Positions 36,530 through 38,470 of a DNA stretch of 38,470 nucleotides are shown here, in pieces. Where the stretch lies: contig JADGDJ010000003.1 of the NCBI GenBank assembly GCA_016744925.1, positions 32,603 through 71,072 on the forward strand, written 5' to 3'. Origin of the DNA: Spirochaetaceae bacterium. GTDB taxonomy: Bacteria; Spirochaetota; Spirochaetia; DSM-2461. Each line of letters opens with the position of its first letter. Within the stretch, counting starts at the first letter, position 1. The position numbers and the translations under genes were made by a program. The notes under the pieces are model-generated. The model had not been told where the DNA came from and did no database searches. It saw nothing but the letters and a program-made list of their open reading frames with translations.

Positions 36530-37981
36530 TTATTTATATACAGCGTCTTTATCGAGAGGAAAAAGAGGTCTTTTAACTTTATTATAGGGCAGAGATTCGA
36601 GTATTTCATTACTGCTTCCCGTAGAAAGAGCCATAAATGTCTTCGCGGCAATTTCTTTATGAAATGCGGTCAGATAACCAAGTTTTACAGTAATCAGCTT
36701 GCGCTTGAGAGGATCGACACCGAGCGCATAAAACATATCAGGACCGATAAATCCAATATGGCGCGACACGAGAATGATCTCCGTATTACCAGTTCGAAAC
36801 AGGACCATATCAGCGCTATAATCTCCCCAACCCTTAATACTTGCGGCTACGAATCCCTTTTTTGTAAGCGGTTTTGTTGTAACAGTATCAAAGGCAGCCC
36901 CAAAGGTAAGAGTCAGTTCTTCTCCCTCTTTTGCTTTCAGACAGGTTTTAACTGCTACAGGATCATATATACCGGCATAGAGAAGAGGTTTTTCCAATTT
37001 TTCCACACCGGGACTATCGAGAATAATCTCCAGCAATCCCGTACAGTCACCGGAAGATCCCGCTGTGGGATTATCTCCCGAATCGGAGAGATAGATAGGT
37101 CTACCCTCGGCACTCAATGCCTGTTCAAGAGCTTCTTTCGGTTCGAAACTATCGGTATGAAATTTAAAATTATCCCTTTCAGCCCAGAATTTTGACGCGA
37201 GAATCTCAGCTTCAGATCTTGCGGAATCCTCATCATCGAGAGTGACAACAAGAGAGGTTACACAATTGTCTTCTGAATCAGCCCATGGAAATCCCAGTAG
37301 ATAGGATGCCGCCAGGATTTCTGGTTTCTTCTCGAGATCTCTCAATTCCTCAATCATCTGTTTCATCGGTTGAGTACCTGTTTCCGATTTTTCACCGGCA
37401 ATCAACATAGGGATTCGATGACAGGACATGGTCAAAGGTTTACCAGTATCCAAAGTGATCTTTGTCATTTCCGCCGCCAGGGCTCCCGTTTCAAAACAGT
37501 CTGTGTGCGGAGCCTGTTTATACCCGCAGAAAGCATCGGCGTTTGAGAGCATCTTTTCCGAAACCGTAGCATGCATATCAAGAGCCACGACGATGGGCAC
37601 TCGGGGAAACAACGATCTGATAACTTCCAGAAGGTCTCCCTCAGCCTCTCCCAATCCTTCGACCCTCATGGACCCGTGGAGAGCCAGAGTTATGGCATCG
37701 GGGTTCTCAATCTTCTTCATCATCTCCACCATCTCTTCTTTAAGAGAATAATAGAGTTTGTTGCTGACTTCTCCATTGGGAACCGCTCGGGCAAAGAGAG
37801 TGGGGATGACTTCATAACCATCGTAACTTTCCAGAGTTTCTACAACTCCCCGAACACTCTCATAGGTTTTCATGGCGTCGTATATTTCATTGCCCCGATA
37901 AATATTAAAATCTATTGAATCTGTTATAATCGGGTTGAATGTATTGGATTCATGATGAAATCCAGCTGTAATTATTTTCAT
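36530..37981 (-). CDS. M81-family metallopeptidase (MlrC-like)
   Basis: Cytoplasmic protein of 483 residues related to MlrC, the zinc peptidase first known from microcystin degradation. Most relatives have unknown substrates. Family hallmarks are the N-terminal GFHHESNTFNP, LALHGSMRVEGLGEAEGDLL, the candidate metal ligands in ALDMHATVSE and YKQAPHTDCFETG, and later SDSGDNPTAGSSGD. It has the usual length and no signal peptide. Its ATG follows the ROK stop with no gap, and GGAG lies within the end of the ROK gene. The tight coupling to a ROK protein and a cupin suggests a small catabolic operon. The substrate is probably a modified amide or peptide and remains unknown. Confidence 0.9.
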   Translation of the reverse strand: MKIITAGFHHESNTFNPIITDSIDFNIYRGNEIYDAMKTYESVRGVVETLESYDGYEVIPTLFARAVPNGEVSNKLYYSLKEEMVEMMKKIENPDAITLALHGSMRVEGLGEAEGDLLEVIRSLFPRVPIVVALDMHATVSEKMLSNADAFCGYKQAPHTDCFETGALAAEMTKITLDTGKPLTMSCHRIPMLIAGEKSETGTQPMKQMIEELRDLEKKPEILAASYLLGFPWADSEDNCVTSLVVTLDDEDSARSEAEILASKFWAERDNFKFHTDSFEPKEALEQALSAEGRPIYLSDSGDNPTAGSSGDCTGLLEIILDSPGVEKLEKPLLYAGIYDPVAVKTCLKAKEGEELTLTFGAAFDTVTTKPLTKKGFVAASIKGWGDYSADMVLFRTGNTEIILVSRHIGFIGPDMFYALGVDPLKRKLITVKLGYLTAFHKEIAAKTFMALSTGSSNEILESLPYNKVKRPLFPLDKDAVYK

Positions 37982-38470
37982 TTATTCTCCTGCTTTACCG
38001 GTCAGATAGTCATACCAGATTGAATTCAAAGGTGTTGAATCACCTACTTTAGGAATGGAAAACAGATATTTCTGTGAAAGAACCGCCGCTCCCCTGGCTG
38101 CATCGAAACTGCAGTCCTCTCCGAGAACAGTGAGCCCGCATTCCATTTCCTTCATAAATGAGAATTCATTTTTCATTTCATTTTCCAGAATATCTCTGAC
38201 CAGTGCATCTTCTCCCATTAAATCACCACCCATATAAATTGTCCGGGGGTTTAAAATGGGAACTAAAAATAGGATATTTCTCAATAATTCGAGAATCAGT
38301 TTTCTTTTGATATTTTTATCGTTCGGAAGTGATCTGAGTTCCTCTTTAGACAAAGAGATCTGGCCTGTCCCGGCCTCACGGAAAAAGACACTTCTGAACT
38401 CTCCGGCCATATTCCTATAACCCCTAAAAACTTCGCCTCTCAACACAAGACCGAGACCAATACCTATAGG
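37982..38470 (-). CDS. ROK-family protein, C-terminal part (runs off right edge)
   Basis: The frame is open to the right edge. The first visible residues, PIGIGLGLVLRGEVFRGYRNMAGEF, are the central ROK-family pattern. The 162 visible residues are the C-terminal lobe, with RTIYMGGDLMGE and a final SFDAARGAAVLS that fits the ROK nucleotide-side helix. The usual AGE(I/L)GH substrate motif reads AGEFRS, and no CxCGxxGC zinc cluster is seen. This favours a ROK transcriptional regulator over an active glucokinase, but the N-terminal helix-turn-helix, if any, is outside the window. It is the first visible gene of the ROK-M81-cupin operon and probably controls it. Confidence 0.82.
   Translation of the reverse strand, partial: PIGIGLGLVLRGEVFRGYRNMAGEFRSVFFREAGTGQISLSKEELRSLPNDKNIKRKLILELLRNILFLVPILNPRTIYMGGDLMGEDALVRDILENEMKNEFSFMKEMECGLTVLGEDCSFDAARGAAVLSQKYLFSIPKVGDSTPLNSIWYDYLTGKAGE

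Noticed and set aside
36194-37195. Long open frame (333 codons) on the plus strand
   Set aside because: It lies antisense to the M81 peptidase and cupin genes, both of which have clear family motifs. The antisense product has low-complexity Cys/Phe/Ser-rich character and no ribosome-binding site.
1-38470. Mobile elements, CRISPR arrays, phage or toxin-antitoxin genes
   Set aside because: No transposase, integrase, repeat-spacer array or phage protein was recognised on either strand. Gene order and composition look like ordinary chromosome.

Overview
The window most likely comes from a free-living or sediment spirochaete (family Spirochaetaceae or close). This is an inference from style, not from a marker gene. 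There are two methyl-accepting chemotaxis proteins, several large membrane histidine kinases ending in receiver domains, and two sugar-type ABC transporters whose binding proteins share a signal-peptide ending (FATG followed by Gln or Glu). Three LacI-type regulators are also present, and base composition is moderate to AT-rich. No rRNA, tRNA, CRISPR array, transposase or phage gene was seen.

Region 1 (1-7400): the 3' part of a chemoreceptor with a C-terminal zinc-binding CZB domain. It converges on a complete Ugp/Mal-type ABC transporter (binding protein, two permeases, ATPase). Divergent from that transporter is a LacI regulator followed by a glycerophosphodiester phosphodiesterase. Together these suggest import and hydrolysis of a glycerophosphodiester or related sugar phosphate. 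A strong intrinsic terminator lies between the binding-protein gene and the permease genes.

Region 2 (7400-19690): carbohydrate use. It holds an orphan lipoprotein, a LacI regulator translationally coupled to an FGGY sugar kinase, and a 1152-residue cytoplasmic protein that looks like a clan GH-Q (GH94-like) phosphorylase or hydrolase. A third LacI regulator follows, with an ABC transporter operon that lacks its own ATPase. The large enzyme gene and the ABC operon, on opposite strands about 8 kb apart, carry the same 16-bp LacI-type operator in reverse-complement orientation, each at a promoter. This gives a strong candidate regulon. Between the binding-protein gene and the first permease lies a set of three overlapping stem-loops, one of which hides the permease ribosome-binding site. 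It looks like a translational switch.

Region 3 (19690-31153): a signalling block of five co-directional genes. They are a kinase with an ABC-substrate-binding-like sensor, a diguanylate cyclase, a PAS hybrid kinase, a periplasmic solute-binding-like protein, and a second hybrid kinase. A second, dCache-type chemoreceptor diverges from it. No DNA-binding response regulator is present, so the output may be c-di-GMP, phosphotransfer between receivers, or partners elsewhere.

Region 4 (31154-38470): a NifX/NifB-type small protein and an MDR-type oxidoreductase whose stop codons abut, a MASE3 hybrid kinase, and the operon ROK protein - M81 (MlrC-like) metallopeptidase - cupin. The ROK gene runs off the right edge.
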